Part shown: piece after piece, positions 26,869 through 35,039 of the stretch
How positions within the stretch are numbered: position 1 is the first letter of the stretch
How the letters are laid out: every line of letters begins with the position of its first letter
Assembly: GCF_001439805.1 (NCBI RefSeq)
Contig: NZ_JYLK01000011.1
Span: 1-64,000, forward strand
Origin: Pseudomonas trivialis
GTDB taxonomy: Bacteria > Pseudomonadota > Gammaproteobacteria > Pseudomonadales > Pseudomonadaceae
Reading direction: 5' to 3'
Length of the DNA: 64,000 nucleotides
Made by a program: the position numbers and the translations under genes
The notes under the pieces: generated by a model
The model's database searches: none
What the model saw: the letters and a program-made list of their open reading frames with translations, nothing else
What the model was told of the DNA's origin: nothing

Positions 26869-27005
26869 TTGTGGCGAGCGGGCTTGCCCCGCGTTGGGGT
26901 GCAAAGCGCCCCCTATCAAGGAAAACGCGGTGTACCTGACACTGCTCAGAGCATGGTTTTGGGGTCGCTGCGCAGCCCAACGCGGGGCAAGCCCGCTCGC
27001 CACAA
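26869..27005. repeat. REPIN with ~30-bp perfect arms
   Basis: TTGTGGCGAGCGGGCTTGCC begins the left arm at 26869, and its exact reverse complement ends the right arm at 27005, with about 75 bases between. Both arms are the common Pseudomonas REP sequence. It separates two convergent genes. Confidence 0.85.
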
Positions 27006-27011
27006 CGTCAT

Positions 27012-27968
27012 TCAGCGACGAGCCCTGTAGAAACTGTCAAGCTTCAGCGAGGCTGCGCTGGGATCGAGGGGGCGCAGCAATTCCAACAATGCAGCCAGGG
27101 TCGCTCGCGGTGCTTCCTGAGGAATATTGTGGCCCACGCCAGGCAATACCTGGCGTCGATAAAACCCGCTGAAGTGCGCGAGGTCGTCATCTTCTTCCGG
27201 CGCAGGACCTACGCCGTCGTCGGCCCCGCACAACGAAATACTCGGCACTGAAATCGGTGGTTGTTGCGCCAGCGCCTGTTCAATGGATTCCAGCGCAGGA
27301 TCACCCGGGGCGTACATGAATCGATGGCGATAGGAGTGAATCACCACCTCGACAAAATCGGGGTTATCGAATGAAAGCGCGGTCTGCTCATACTGGCTCG
27401 GTCCTTCTGCCCAGGACGGCGACCAAAGCGCCCACAGCAATCGGCAGAGCTCGCGGCGATGGGCCGTCAAACCCGCCACGCCGCGTGGGGTATGAAAATA
27501 GTACTGGTACCACAAACGATGTTCCGTCTCAGGCGCCTGAGGCTCGTGCGAGTGGGCGATGTCCTGAATGTTATAGCCATCCCCGGTGACCAGCCCGCGC
27601 ACCCGCTCCGGCCACAGTGCCGCGACAATACAGGCAGCGCGCCCGCCCCAGTCGTAACCGGCCAGCGTGGCTTGCGCAATCGACAGCGCATCCATGAAGT
27701 CCAGCAAGTCCCTGGCCAGCGCCGCTTGCTGCCCCGAGCGCATCACCTGTGTGTTGATGAACCGCGTCGGCCCGTAGCCGCGCAGGTAGGGCACCAGCAC
27801 GCGATAGCCCTGCTCGCCCAGGGCCGGCGCAATCCCATCATAGCTGCGCGGGTCATAGGGGAAACCGTGCAACAGAATCACCGGTTCACCGTCGGCCGGG
27901 CCATGGGCCTCATAGGCCATGTCCAGCATGGAGGTACGCACGTAAAGCAGCGGGGCAGGGCAGTTCAT
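27012..27968 (-). CDS. Alpha/beta hydrolase, epoxide-hydrolase/dehalogenase-like
   Basis: 318 residues. Oxyanion motif L-L-H-G-F-P-Y-D near residue 35; nucleophile elbow G-Y-D-W-G-G with aspartate, not serine, as in epoxide hydrolases and haloalkane dehalogenases; cap domain with paired tyrosines (W-Y-Q-Y-Y-F); catalytic G-V-G-H-N-I-P-Q-E near the C-terminus. No signal peptide, so cytoplasmic. Substrate unknown. Single gene, terminated by the REPIN. Confidence 0.85.
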   Translation of the reverse strand: MNCPAPLLYVRTSMLDMAYEAHGPADGEPVILLHGFPYDPRSYDGIAPALGEQGYRVLVPYLRGYGPTRFINTQVMRSGQQAALARDLLDFMDALSIAQATLAGYDWGGRAACIVAALWPERVRGLVTGDGYNIQDIAHSHEPQAPETEHRLWYQYYFHTPRGVAGLTAHRRELCRLLWALWSPSWAEGPSQYEQTALSFDNPDFVEVVIHSYRHRFMYAPGDPALESIEQALAQQPPISVPSISLCGADDGVGPAPEEDDDLAHFSGFYRRQVLPGVGHNIPQEAPRATLAALLELLRPLDPSAASLKLDSFYRARR

Positions 27969-28008
27969 CGTAGGCTCCTATCGACGCGTCAAAAGTTAAA
28001 CCCTATGG

Positions 28009-29835
28009 TCACGGCTGCCACACCGTCTTCTCCCCACTCAACTTCCTGTCCAGAAACGTCGCCGCGCTGATCAGCGCCAGATGGCTCAACGCCTGGGGCG
28101 TGTTGCCCAGGTGCCGTGCCTGGGTGTCGAATTCCTCGGCGTACAGGCCCAGCGGGTTGGCGTAGCGCAGCAGTTGCTCGAATTCCAGGTGGGCTTTTTC
28201 CACCTGGCCGGCGCGGGCCAGGCATTCGACGTACCAGAACGAGCAGGCCGCGAAGGCGCCTTCGGTGCCCTGCAGGCCGTCGATCTGGCTGTCGTCGTTG
28301 CGGTAGCGGTAGACCATGCCGTCGCGTACCAGGCTTTTCTGAATCGCGGCCAGGGTCGACAGCCAGCGCGGGTCGGTAGCGGCGACGAAACGTACCAGCG
28401 GCATCAACAGCATTGAGCCGTCGAGGGCGGTGCTGCCGATGTGCTGCACGAAATGCCCGCGTTCCTCGTTCCAGAAATTCTCCCAGATGTCGGCGTAGAT
28501 CGCCTGGCGCGTCTGGTCCCAGCGGGCGAACGGGGCCGGCAGCGAACGTTTGGAGGCCAGGCGGATCGCGCGGTCCAGGGCCACCCAGCACATCAGCCGC
28601 GAATGCAGGAAGTGATGCTGTTCGCCGCGCATTTCCCAGATGCCCACGTCCTTGGTGTTCCAGATTTCGCAGACTTGGTTCGCCACGTCCACCGTGTGTT
28701 TCCAGCCTTCGTGGGAGATGGCTTCACCGTATTTGTTCACCAGGTAAACCGCGTCCATCAGCTCGCCGTAGATATCCAGCTGGACCTGGTCGAACGCTTC
28801 GTTGCCGATGCGCACCGGCGTGGCGCCGCCATGGCCGCTGAAGTGGTCCAGAGTGGCTTCCGGCAACTCCTGGCGACCGTCGATACCGTAGAGGATGTTG
28901 ATTTTGATCGATTGGCCACAGCAGTCGCTCACCCGCCCTTTGAGCCAGCGCATGTAGCTGTTGGCCTCGTCGACGAAACCCAGGCGCATGAAGGCGTAGA
29001 CCGTGAACGAGGCGTCGCGGATCCAGGTGTAGCGATAGTCCCAGTTGCGCTCGCCGCCGGGCGTTTCCGGCAGGCCGAAGGTGGCGGCGGCGATGATTGC
29101 GCCGTGCTTGCGCGAGGTCAGCAGTTTCAGCGCCAGGGCCGAGCGGTTGACCATTTCGCGCCAGCGCCCACGGTAATTGGATTGGCTGATCCAGCCACGC
29201 CAGAACTTCAAGGTGCGTTCCAGATAGAGGTCGGTGCAAGCGTTGGTGACACGTGGGTCATCCTCACCGCCGAGCACGAATTCGGCGCCTTCGTCCTGGG
29301 CCAGGCTGAAGCTGGCGACGGCGGCATCGTCTTCGAGGGTCAGCGGATGGCTACCGATCAGGCGCAGGCCGGGCTGGTCGGCGGCGCTGAACACCACGCC
29401 CGCATCCGCCATCTCCGCGCGGGTGGTGGCCCGCGCATAATCATGGCGCACGGCGCAACGCAGGTGAATGGTTGCCTTGCCACTGACCACGCGCACGCGA
29501 CGAATCAACAGCGGCAGGTCATCGACATCCTCACTGACGGTGAGCAGATCGGTGATCTCCACCACGGCTTCGTCACTCAGCCAACGGGTTTGCAGCACAT
29601 TGGTGTCGGGCAGGTAGATCTGCTCGCGACGGGCGTCGGGCAGGTCGGGGGCGAGTTGGAAAGTGCCGGCGTCGGGGGTGTCGAGCAGTGCGCAGAAGAT
29701 CGACGGGCTGTCGAATTCCGGCCAGCAGAAAAAGTCGATGCTGCCGTTGTCGTTCACCAACGCGGCGCTGCGCATGTCGCCGATGATGCCGTGGGCATCG
29801 ATCGCGCTCTGGGGTTCGTTCCTGAAATCAACCAT
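28009..29835 (-). CDS. GH15 family glycoside hydrolase (glucoamylase/trehalase-like)
   Basis: 608 residues. An N-terminal beta-sandwich domain of the trehalase-like type (G-I-I-G-D-M-R-S-A-A-L-V, F-C-W-P-E-F-D-S-P-S-I-F) precedes an (alpha/alpha)6 GH15 barrel (W-D-Y-R-Y-T-W-I-R-D-A-S, and Q-G-T-E-G-A-F-A-A-C-S-F-W-Y-V-E). Acidic residues in both segments are the expected catalytic pair. No signal peptide, so it should act on cytoplasmic alpha-glucosides, trehalose or maltodextrin. ATG 29835 lies inside the end of the upstream dehydrogenase gene; GTG 29841 is an alternative. The overlap suggests coupled translation. Confidence 0.88.
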   Translation of the reverse strand: MVDFRNEPQSAIDAHGIIGDMRSAALVNDNGSIDFFCWPEFDSPSIFCALLDTPDAGTFQLAPDLPDARREQIYLPDTNVLQTRWLSDEAVVEITDLLTVSEDVDDLPLLIRRVRVVSGKATIHLRCAVRHDYARATTRAEMADAGVVFSAADQPGLRLIGSHPLTLEDDAAVASFSLAQDEGAEFVLGGEDDPRVTNACTDLYLERTLKFWRGWISQSNYRGRWREMVNRSALALKLLTSRKHGAIIAAATFGLPETPGGERNWDYRYTWIRDASFTVYAFMRLGFVDEANSYMRWLKGRVSDCCGQSIKINILYGIDGRQELPEATLDHFSGHGGATPVRIGNEAFDQVQLDIYGELMDAVYLVNKYGEAISHEGWKHTVDVANQVCEIWNTKDVGIWEMRGEQHHFLHSRLMCWVALDRAIRLASKRSLPAPFARWDQTRQAIYADIWENFWNEERGHFVQHIGSTALDGSMLLMPLVRFVAATDPRWLSTLAAIQKSLVRDGMVYRYRNDDSQIDGLQGTEGAFAACSFWYVECLARAGQVEKAHLEFEQLLRYANPLGLYAEEFDTQARHLGNTPQALSHLALISAATFLDRKLSGEKTVWQP

Positions 29836-30628
29836 TGCCACGAAACTCCGGATAAAGGCTCATGCCGCCATCAATGAAGAGGGTGCTGCCGACCACATAA
29901 TCGGACGCGTCACTGGCCAGCCATACCACCGCATTGGCCACGTCTTCCACATCGCCGACGCGACCGTAGGGGATCAGTTTGAGCAGCTCTTTTTCCGCCG
30001 CGCCTTCGGTGGCTGCGCGGTTGATTGCCGTGCGAATGGCCCCCGGCGCGATGCCATTGATGCGAATGCGTTGTTCGCTGACCTCCTGGGCCAGGGTGCG
30101 CATCAGCATCTCCACGCCGCCTTTGGACGCGGCGTAATTCACATGGCCGGCCCAGGGAATCAGTTGGTGTACCGAGCTCATGTGGATGATCTTGCCGGCC
30201 GCGCGGGAAACACCTTCGCGCACACCCTGGCGATTGAAAATGCGCACTGCCGCACGGGCGCAGAGGAACTGGCCCGTGAGGTTGACGCCGATCACGGTGT
30301 TCCAGTCGTCGAGGGTCATATCGACCAGATTGGCGTCTTTTTGCAGGCCGGAGTTGGCGACCAGAATATCCAGGTGGCCGAACGCGTCGAGGCTCTGGGC
30401 AAACAGACGCTCCACGTCAGCCTCTTTGGACACGTCGCCGCCGATGGCTATGGCGCGGCCGCCGCCGGCATTGATCTGCGCGGCCAGGGCTTGGGCCGGC
30501 GCCGCCTGGGCGTTGTAATTGAGCACCACGGCCGCGCCGGCTTCGGCCAGGGCCTTGGCGGCGCCTGCGCCGATGCCGGAGCTGGCACCGGTGACCAGCG
30601 CTACTTGTTGCTGCAATGAGATCTGCAT
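29828..30628 (-). CDS. Short-chain dehydrogenase/reductase (glucose 1-dehydrogenase-like)
   Basis: 266-residue classical SDR: cofactor loop T-G-A-S-S-G-I-G, N-S-G structural motif, catalytic H-M-S-S and Y-A-A-S-K, and the C-terminal V-G-S-T-L-F-I-D-G-G-M. Closest in pattern to glucose 1-dehydrogenases. Upstream gene of a two-gene unit with the GH15 glycosidase, so glucose released by the glycosidase could be its substrate; this is inference. ATG 30628 is the family start; the frame extends to 30739 without a good ribosome site. Confidence 0.85.
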   Translation of the reverse strand: MQISLQQQVALVTGASSGIGAGAAKALAEAGAAVVLNYNAQAAPAQALAAQINAGGGRAIAIGGDVSKEADVERLFAQSLDAFGHLDILVANSGLQKDANLVDMTLDDWNTVIGVNLTGQFLCARAAVRIFNRQGVREGVSRAAGKIIHMSSVHQLIPWAGHVNYAASKGGVEMLMRTLAQEVSEQRIRINGIAPGAIRTAINRAATEGAAEKELLKLIPYGRVGDVEDVANAVVWLASDASDYVVGSTLFIDGGMSLYPEFRGNG

Positions 30629-30713
30629 CGGCCCACCCACTGATTGTTGAAAGTCCCTTGTGCTGACTGACGGGCAGCTCCGGAAGTTCAGGGCCATGCA
30701 TGATTGTCCGCCA

Positions 30714-30742
30714 GGAACCGATTCCAGCGGATGCGCCACACA
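30714..30742 (+). promoter_or_regulatory. HrpL promoter (hrp box) 1
   Basis: GGAACC, 16 bases, CCACACA: a perfect match to the hrp box GGAACC-N15/16-CCACNNA read by the ECF sigma factor HrpL. It lies 74 bases upstream of the ATG at 30817, in the right orientation. Confidence 0.8.
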
Positions 30743-30816
30743 GGTGGTCAGTTAATGCGTTCCGGCCGCAGGTCGGAGCCCTCGACTGAAGACTGCCCTG
30801 TTCACTGGAGAAACCC

Positions 30817-31509
30817 ATGTCGGTATCGACGACTGATCCATCCGTATCCACTTCATCCTTCCATGGCCACGCGCAGACCAATGCCAGGCCTGAGGAAACT
30901 ACCCAGCGCTCTTTGCCAGCTGCGGCGCTCGTCAATGGGCAAAAAATGGCTAATGTGAGCTTTCATTTCCATCAACAACACGCCGGGCCGGTTTTCGGTC
31001 AGCCGCAAACGACATCGCTCAATCAGCACCAGTATCAGCACCAGCACCAGCACCAGCACCAGCACCAGCACCAGCACCAGCACGCCAAGCCTCAGCGCCC
31101 TGCGCCCTCGACGTGGGGGGTGCTGGCAATGCTCAGTAACTTGATGAGCCTGCTGGGGTTCGCCCGGCCACCGATGTTTTCGAGCTTGTCGACGAAGAGT
31201 AACGAGCAGTTGGCGCAGATGCTGCTCAATAACTTCGGCGCCTTCAGTCTCGATAACTCCGATAACTTCGATAACTTCGATGATTCGAGTGTGCCCGAAT
31301 ACGTCAGCCTCGACAGTATTCGATCCATGGCAAAAAGAGACTGGACCGGCGATCCACTCATTGACCAGAACATCCTCCTGGCCAAAGAGCTACTGAAGCG
31401 CCCGGCGCTCTTGAGAGGTCTCGATCAGCATGGAGTGACGGGTGCGCGGGATGGCCTCATCAGTTGGCAAGACCTCGTCAGCGTTATTCGTGGCCATACC
31501 CACGTCTAA
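30817..31509 (+). CDS. Putative HrpL-regulated secreted protein, HrpK/NolX-like module with His-Gln repeat
   Basis: 230 residues. A Ser/Thr-rich N-terminus (8 Ser in the first 50, valine at position 3) resembles type III secretion signals. A Gln-His repeat (about 70-90) follows, then a module (about 125-228): L-S-T-K-S-N-E-Q-L-A-Q-M-L-L-N-N-F, an acidic Asp/Asn-Phe repeat, and L-A-K-E-L-L-K-R-P-A-L-L-R-G-L-D ending in an EF-hand-like D-G-L-I-S-W-Q-D-L. I read this module as like those of HrpK/HrpF/NolX translocators, from memory of the family. TGGAGAAA precedes the ATG. An hrp box lies upstream. A second, similar module continues in another frame just after the stop, so the gene may be truncated by frameshift. 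Confidence 0.6.
   Translation: MSVSTTDPSVSTSSFHGHAQTNARPEETTQRSLPAAALVNGQKMANVSFHFHQQHAGPVFGQPQTTSLNQHQYQHQHQHQHQHQHQHQHAKPQRPAPSTWGVLAMLSNLMSLLGFARPPMFSSLSTKSNEQLAQMLLNNFGAFSLDNSDNFDNFDDSSVPEYVSLDSIRSMAKRDWTGDPLIDQNILLAKELLKRPALLRGLDQHGVTGARDGLISWQDLVSVIRGHTHV
31036..31083 (+). repeat. (CAGCAC)8 in-frame microsatellite
   Basis: Eight perfect copies of the hexamer CAGCAC encode Gln-His pairs, flanked by two imperfect copies. A 6-base unit means slippage changes protein length without a frameshift. Confidence 0.95.
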
Positions 31510-31730
31510 GTACAAAAAGTGATGAGGAGCTGGCCGGGTTGATATTCCTGCATCTGGACAAATTGGAAAAAATCGGTGTGCGGAACCTGCAAATCGGTGA
31601 CCTTGAAAGGTGCCCTGCCCAATCAACGATGTGGAAAGGTCTCCGCGGCCATCTGATTCAGATGGCCCGTGAAACCCTCAAACGTTTAAAGTCACTGGAG
31701 AAAAAATGGCCATGTTCAACATGGGTATAA
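31506..31730 (+). pseudogene. Second HrpK/NolX-like module, out of frame
   Basis: Directly after the preceding stop, but one frame over, the DNA encodes L-S-T-K-S-D-E-E-L-A-G-L-I-F-L-H-L-D-K-L-E-K, then M-A-R-E-T-L-K-R-L-K-S-L-E-K. This repeats the order of the first module (L-S-T-K-S-N-E-Q-L-A ... L-A-K-E-L-L-K-R-P-A-L-L). It lacks its own convincing start, so it looks like the lost C-terminal part of the upstream gene after a one- or two-base indel near 31500. An intact second gene starting inside the first (31464) is less likely. Confidence 0.5.
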
Positions 31731-31782
31731 CGCAGGTATCAGCAGCTTTTCCCCGCTCTATCACTTGTTTCACTGACAGTTG

Positions 31783-31815
31783 CCCAGGCGCCACCCACCA
31801 TGCGTGGCGCCTGGG
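31783..31815 (+). terminator. Long hairpin, possible terminator of the first hrp unit
   Basis: A perfect 12-bp stem (CCCAGGCGCCAC / GTGGCGCCTGGG) with a 9-base loop lies 50 bases after the second module. No T tract follows, so intrinsic termination is uncertain. Confidence 0.4.
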
Positions 31816-31883
31816 TAATGGGTTGGCCGCCCGCCATGGCGCAAGGGTTTTTACATACTGTCATTGGTATTTCCCGAACGCTC

Positions 31884-31911
31884 GGAACTGGCACCCTCAT
31901 CCGGCCACATA
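31884..31911 (+). promoter_or_regulatory. HrpL promoter (hrp box) 2
   Basis: GGAACT, 15 bases, CCACATA: fits the hrp box in its C/T-tolerant form. It lies 97 bases upstream of the ATG at 32009. Confidence 0.65.
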
Positions 31912-32008
31912 TCAGGTGTTTGCCTGACCTGGAGTTTGCTCGATGACCGGGGTCATCACGTTGCCGCTCTCCAGGCAGGCCTATATTTGAAAGAGTTGGA
32001 GAAAACTC

Positions 32009-32925
32009 ATGAGTATCGAGGGTGTATTACCTTACGCACGGCTTCCCGCGCTGGACACAACGGCTACGCGGCCAGCCTTGCCAACGCCGGAATCTCACCC
32101 TGGACCGTGGCCTGAAAGTCAGCCTGAAGGCTTGGTCCAGGCCCCACGCCAACCTTCGCGATTGCGTGGATCTCCGCCCGGGCTGCACCACCGAGCGTTG
32201 CAGAATCCGCCCTCCGGACGAACACACCTGTTGAAGGTCGATGCGACGACCCCCGATTGCCGGTTGGCTGCAGCGCTGGAAGAAAACTTTCACCTGTTGT
32301 GGCCTGTTTAAAGGTGGGCCGCTTACCCCTGTCAGCATTGCGCCAGTTTGCTGATCAAGCCCAAGGCGATTGTGAGAGACGCAACCGTTTGATCCGGGTA
32401 GTCGATGAAATTTTAAAACGCCCGCGACTGATTGACGCCATCTCGATGCCCGATGGTTACATTACCCGCGACAGCCTTAGAGCTGCCGCTTCGTTGATGC
32501 AGGGCAGCAGTTCGCCGTCTTTATTCAGCCTGGACACGTTTCATGGCAAGGGCAATCACGAGGTGGTGCTGAGCTTTAAAGAAGAGTTCGCAGGTTTGCG
32601 GGACCCGACCAAGGATCTCAAGTTTTTGTTTTGGGAGCTTCAGTACGTGGAAATCGCAAAACTCAGAGATGTCATGCGGGACCCTTACAAGCTCGATAAA
32701 CATGGCAAGCCGGTGCCGGAACCGTCTACAGGCATGCTCATGCCTGAATACAGCGAGAACTGCGTTTACACAGCCATAAATCTCGTTAACAGACCGGGCT
32801 TGCTTTCTTCTCTGCGCCTTGCCAACTCCATGCAACTGTTGGGCAGGTTCTGTCCGCCGGGCTATCTTGGCAACTTGTGTCTGGATCTTTGGCTTGAGCA
32901 GGAGGCAGCGCGCAAGGCGCGCTGA
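32009..32925 (+). pseudogene. HrpK/NolX-like gene split by a frameshift
   Basis: TGGAGAAA precedes ATG 32009, whose frame runs through a Pro-rich N-terminus to D-C-R-L-A-A-A-L-E-E-N-F-H-L-L and stops at 32311. From about 32295 the family pattern continues in the frame that ends at 32925: L-P-L-S-A-L-R-Q-F-A-D, V-V-D-E-I-L-K-R-P-R-L-I-D-A-I, then an EF-hand-like P-D-G-Y-I-T-R-D-S-L and about 140 residues with no known motif. The order of motifs is the same as in the two modules upstream, so one frameshift in a once continuous ~300-residue gene is the simplest reading. Alternatively 32257..32925 is a separate 222-residue gene. An hrp box precedes it. Confidence 0.55.
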
Positions 32926-32961
32926 TCAACGCTATTGCCCTGCAAGCGATCGGGTTATGCG

Positions 32962-32990
32962 GGAACCATTTTTCGACGGTTTACCACGAA
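32962..32990 (+). promoter_or_regulatory. HrpL promoter (hrp box) 3
   Basis: GGAACC, 16 bases, CCACGAA: a perfect match to the hrp box, 63 bases upstream of the ATG at 33054. Confidence 0.8.
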
Positions 32991-33053
32991 CAAGACATCC
33001 ACAGGTCGTTGTTTGCCCGTGGGTGTTTTCATTTACTGGAACAGGTCTGGATC

Positions 33054-33311
33054 ATGAACTCGCCATCTTTTGAGTCTCGTCAAGCCCAGTACACCTTAAC
33101 GCCCCTGCCTCCTGCTGCATGCGAGGGCCAGAAGCCCGACAAGTCCCCGCCGCAGGGTCTCAATCTTACCTCCACGCCTAAATTCAGCTTCAAGGCGCCG
33201 ACTGCCGAGGACTTTGATAAAGGATCGAAAACAACCGCGCAAACGTCTGCGTCCGGCTCCACGGGGTCACTGCTCGCCAGCATCTGGAACCTGTTGTCCC
33301 GTCGAGCCTGA
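33054..33311 (+). CDS. Small protein behind an hrp box, candidate type III substrate
   Basis: 85 residues, Pro/Ser/Thr-rich, no membrane segment and no recognised domain. Begins M-N-S-P-S-F-E-S-R-Q with proline at position 4, compatible with a type III export signal. The end (S-L-L-A-S-I-W-N-L-L-S-R-R-A) could form one amphipathic helix. It is followed immediately by the convergent MFS gene. The case for a real gene rests on the perfect hrp box and spacing; the ribosome site (AGGT) is weak. Function unknown. Confidence 0.5.
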   Translation: MNSPSFESRQAQYTLTPLPPAACEGQKPDKSPPQGLNLTSTPKFSFKAPTAEDFDKGSKTTAQTSASGSTGSLLASIWNLLSRRA

Positions 33312-34463
33312 TCATGTCCGCAGTATTTTTCCACTGACCGCTACAGCTGCCAGCAGGACCCCAATCAGCATGAAGGCGGTCGCCAGGCTGCTGCCGTGAG
33401 CGATGAAGCCGATCACGGCAGGGCCTGCCAGAATTCCTGCATAGCCCAGGGTCGTGATGGCCGGCACGGCAATGTGTTCCGGCATCACGGTCTGCTTGCC
33501 AACGGCGGTGTACAGCACCGGGACGATGTTTGAACAACCGGCGCCCACCAGTGCGTAACCGAGCAATGCCATTTCCCAGGCGGGAGAGAGTGTCGCGAGG
33601 AATATGCCGGCCGCTGCCAGCGCGCCGCCGACCACGATCACGCGCGTTGCGCCCAGGCGGCGCACAATGGCGTCACCGGTCAGGCGTCCGGCGGTCATGG
33701 TCAGGGCAAAGGCCGCGTAGCCCAGGCCCGCATAAGCTTCATCCAGGTCGCGCTCGGCACTGAGGAACACTGCACTCCAGTCCAGTACCGCGCCCTCGGC
33801 CAGGAACACGATAAAACACAGACAGCCGATAAACAGCACCACGCCACGGGGAATGGCAAACGCAGGCCCCGAGCTCTCACTGCCGTAAGGCAACAGATGC
33901 GGCCCGGCCTTGAGCAGCGCCACGACCATGACCACAATCACCACCAGCGTCGCCTGCAGTGGCGAACAACCGAGCCCCAGCAAACCCGCGACACCCGCCG
34001 CGCCGACAATGCCGCCCAGGCTGAACAACCCATGAAAACCCGACATCATGGTTTTGCCACTGGCGCGTTCGACGATCACCGCCTGCAGGTTGACTGTCGA
34101 GTCCACTGTACCCAGCCCCGCACCGAACAGAAATAACCCGGCCATCAGCAGCGGAATCGAACTGACCGTGGCGAGCAGGGGCAGTGCCAGACAGATCATG
34201 ACAGTGCCGGCAGTCAGTACACGTCGGCAGCCATAACGCGACGCCAGCACGCCCGCCACCGGCATGGCGAGGATCGATCCGACCCCCAGGCACAACAGCA
34301 ACAGGCCCAGCGTGCCTTCGTTCAAGTTCGCCCGCGCCTTGGCATAGGGCACCAGGGGGGCCCAGGCCGCGATGCCAAAACCGGCGATAAAAAAGGCGAT
34401 ACGTGTCGACATTTGTTCCAGCCGTCCGGGAACCACGGGGGCTGGGGAGGGGATGGCAGTCAT
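33312..34463 (-). CDS. MFS transporter, YbjJ-like
   Basis: 383 residues, about 12 membrane helices. N-terminal R-I-A-F-F-I-A-G-F-G-I-A-A-W-A-P-L-V-P-Y-A-K, then L-G-L-L-L-L-C-L-G-V-G-S and the loop motif R-Y-G-C-R-R between helices 2 and 3, as in YbjJ-type major facilitator proteins. Substrate unknown. Its stop abuts the end of the hrp-box gene. Single gene with an upstream region shared with the vgrG cassette. Confidence 0.85.
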   Translation of the reverse strand: MTAIPSPAPVVPGRLEQMSTRIAFFIAGFGIAAWAPLVPYAKARANLNEGTLGLLLLCLGVGSILAMPVAGVLASRYGCRRVLTAGTVMICLALPLLATVSSIPLLMAGLFLFGAGLGTVDSTVNLQAVIVERASGKTMMSGFHGLFSLGGIVGAAGVAGLLGLGCSPLQATLVVIVVMVVALLKAGPHLLPYGSESSGPAFAIPRGVVLFIGCLCFIVFLAEGAVLDWSAVFLSAERDLDEAYAGLGYAAFALTMTAGRLTGDAIVRRLGATRVIVVGGALAAAGIFLATLSPAWEMALLGYALVGAGCSNIVPVLYTAVGKQTVMPEHIAVPAITTLGYAGILAGPAVIGFIAHGSSLATAFMLIGVLLAAVAVSGKILRT

Positions 34464-35039
34464 GCAGAGTCCTTGGTTTGACGTTCAACTAACGATGTCC
34501 TGCGCGACATCCTTGCACATCAGGCCGTGCCGAGCGAGCGTGGTTGCATCGCCGTTTACGGCAGGAATCGGCGGTATTGAATATTATTTTTACAAATGCG
34601 GGAACGCTCGGCGCGTCACTGACCACAGAAAGGCCATCGAGCCCGTGGGAGGGAGCCTGGAAGGTGTGCAGTCCCTGAGAGAAAGGTTGAACCCCGGATT
34701 TCTTGCAGGGAGTTGCCTCTTTCAGTCTGCCTCCCATGGGGTCGATTTTGTGTGGTGAGCCGATACTTTTATGAACAGTGCCTACAACTTTTTAGTTATG
34801 TGCCTACGAACTAACGTACGAAATTTCTTAATGCGACCAACCCGTCTTATGCCCGTGCTTATTGTTTTGTAAAAGACACTTCCGTCCCCGTCGTACGAAA
34901 CTTCTTTTTTATTTCTGAAAGGCCGCATTTTTCCTGAAATCGCTAAGCTTCAGGGCGTTCAGGCACTTTTTTTCGCCGCCCAGCGAGCAGTGGCGAGGGG
35001 AAGTATTTCAATCAGGAAGTTGATTGGCGGTTACCTACG
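34464..35039. other. 576-bp divergent intergenic region with direct repeats
   Basis: AT-rich spacer between the MFS gene and vgrG with no credible gene. CGTACGAAATTTCTT (34815-34829) and CGTACGAAACTTCTT (34892-34906) are direct repeats with one mismatch, 77 bases apart. GTGCCTAC also occurs twice nearby (about 34774 and 34799). Possible regulator sites for the vgrG cassette. No RpoN -24/-12 pair was found. Confidence 0.4.

Noticed and set aside
26869..27005. Insertion-sequence ends
   Set aside because: The inverted arms are the common Pseudomonas REP sequence with only about 75 bases between them and no transposase.
28441..29877. 478-codon plus-strand frame opposite the GH15 gene
   Set aside because: Third-position GC mirror of the real gene; composition atypical of protein and no motifs.
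31036..31083. CRISPR-like array
   Set aside because: Six-base tandem repeat without spacers, inside a reading frame.
31706..31927. 73-codon frame starting M-A-M-F-N-M-G behind TGGAGAAA
   Set aside because: Ribosome-site match is attractive, but the product has no module motif and reads through the long hairpin; more likely part of the decayed region.
34372..34758. Open frames in the MFS-vgrG intergenic region
   Set aside because: No ribosome sites, no motifs, and they run into the MFS gene antisense.
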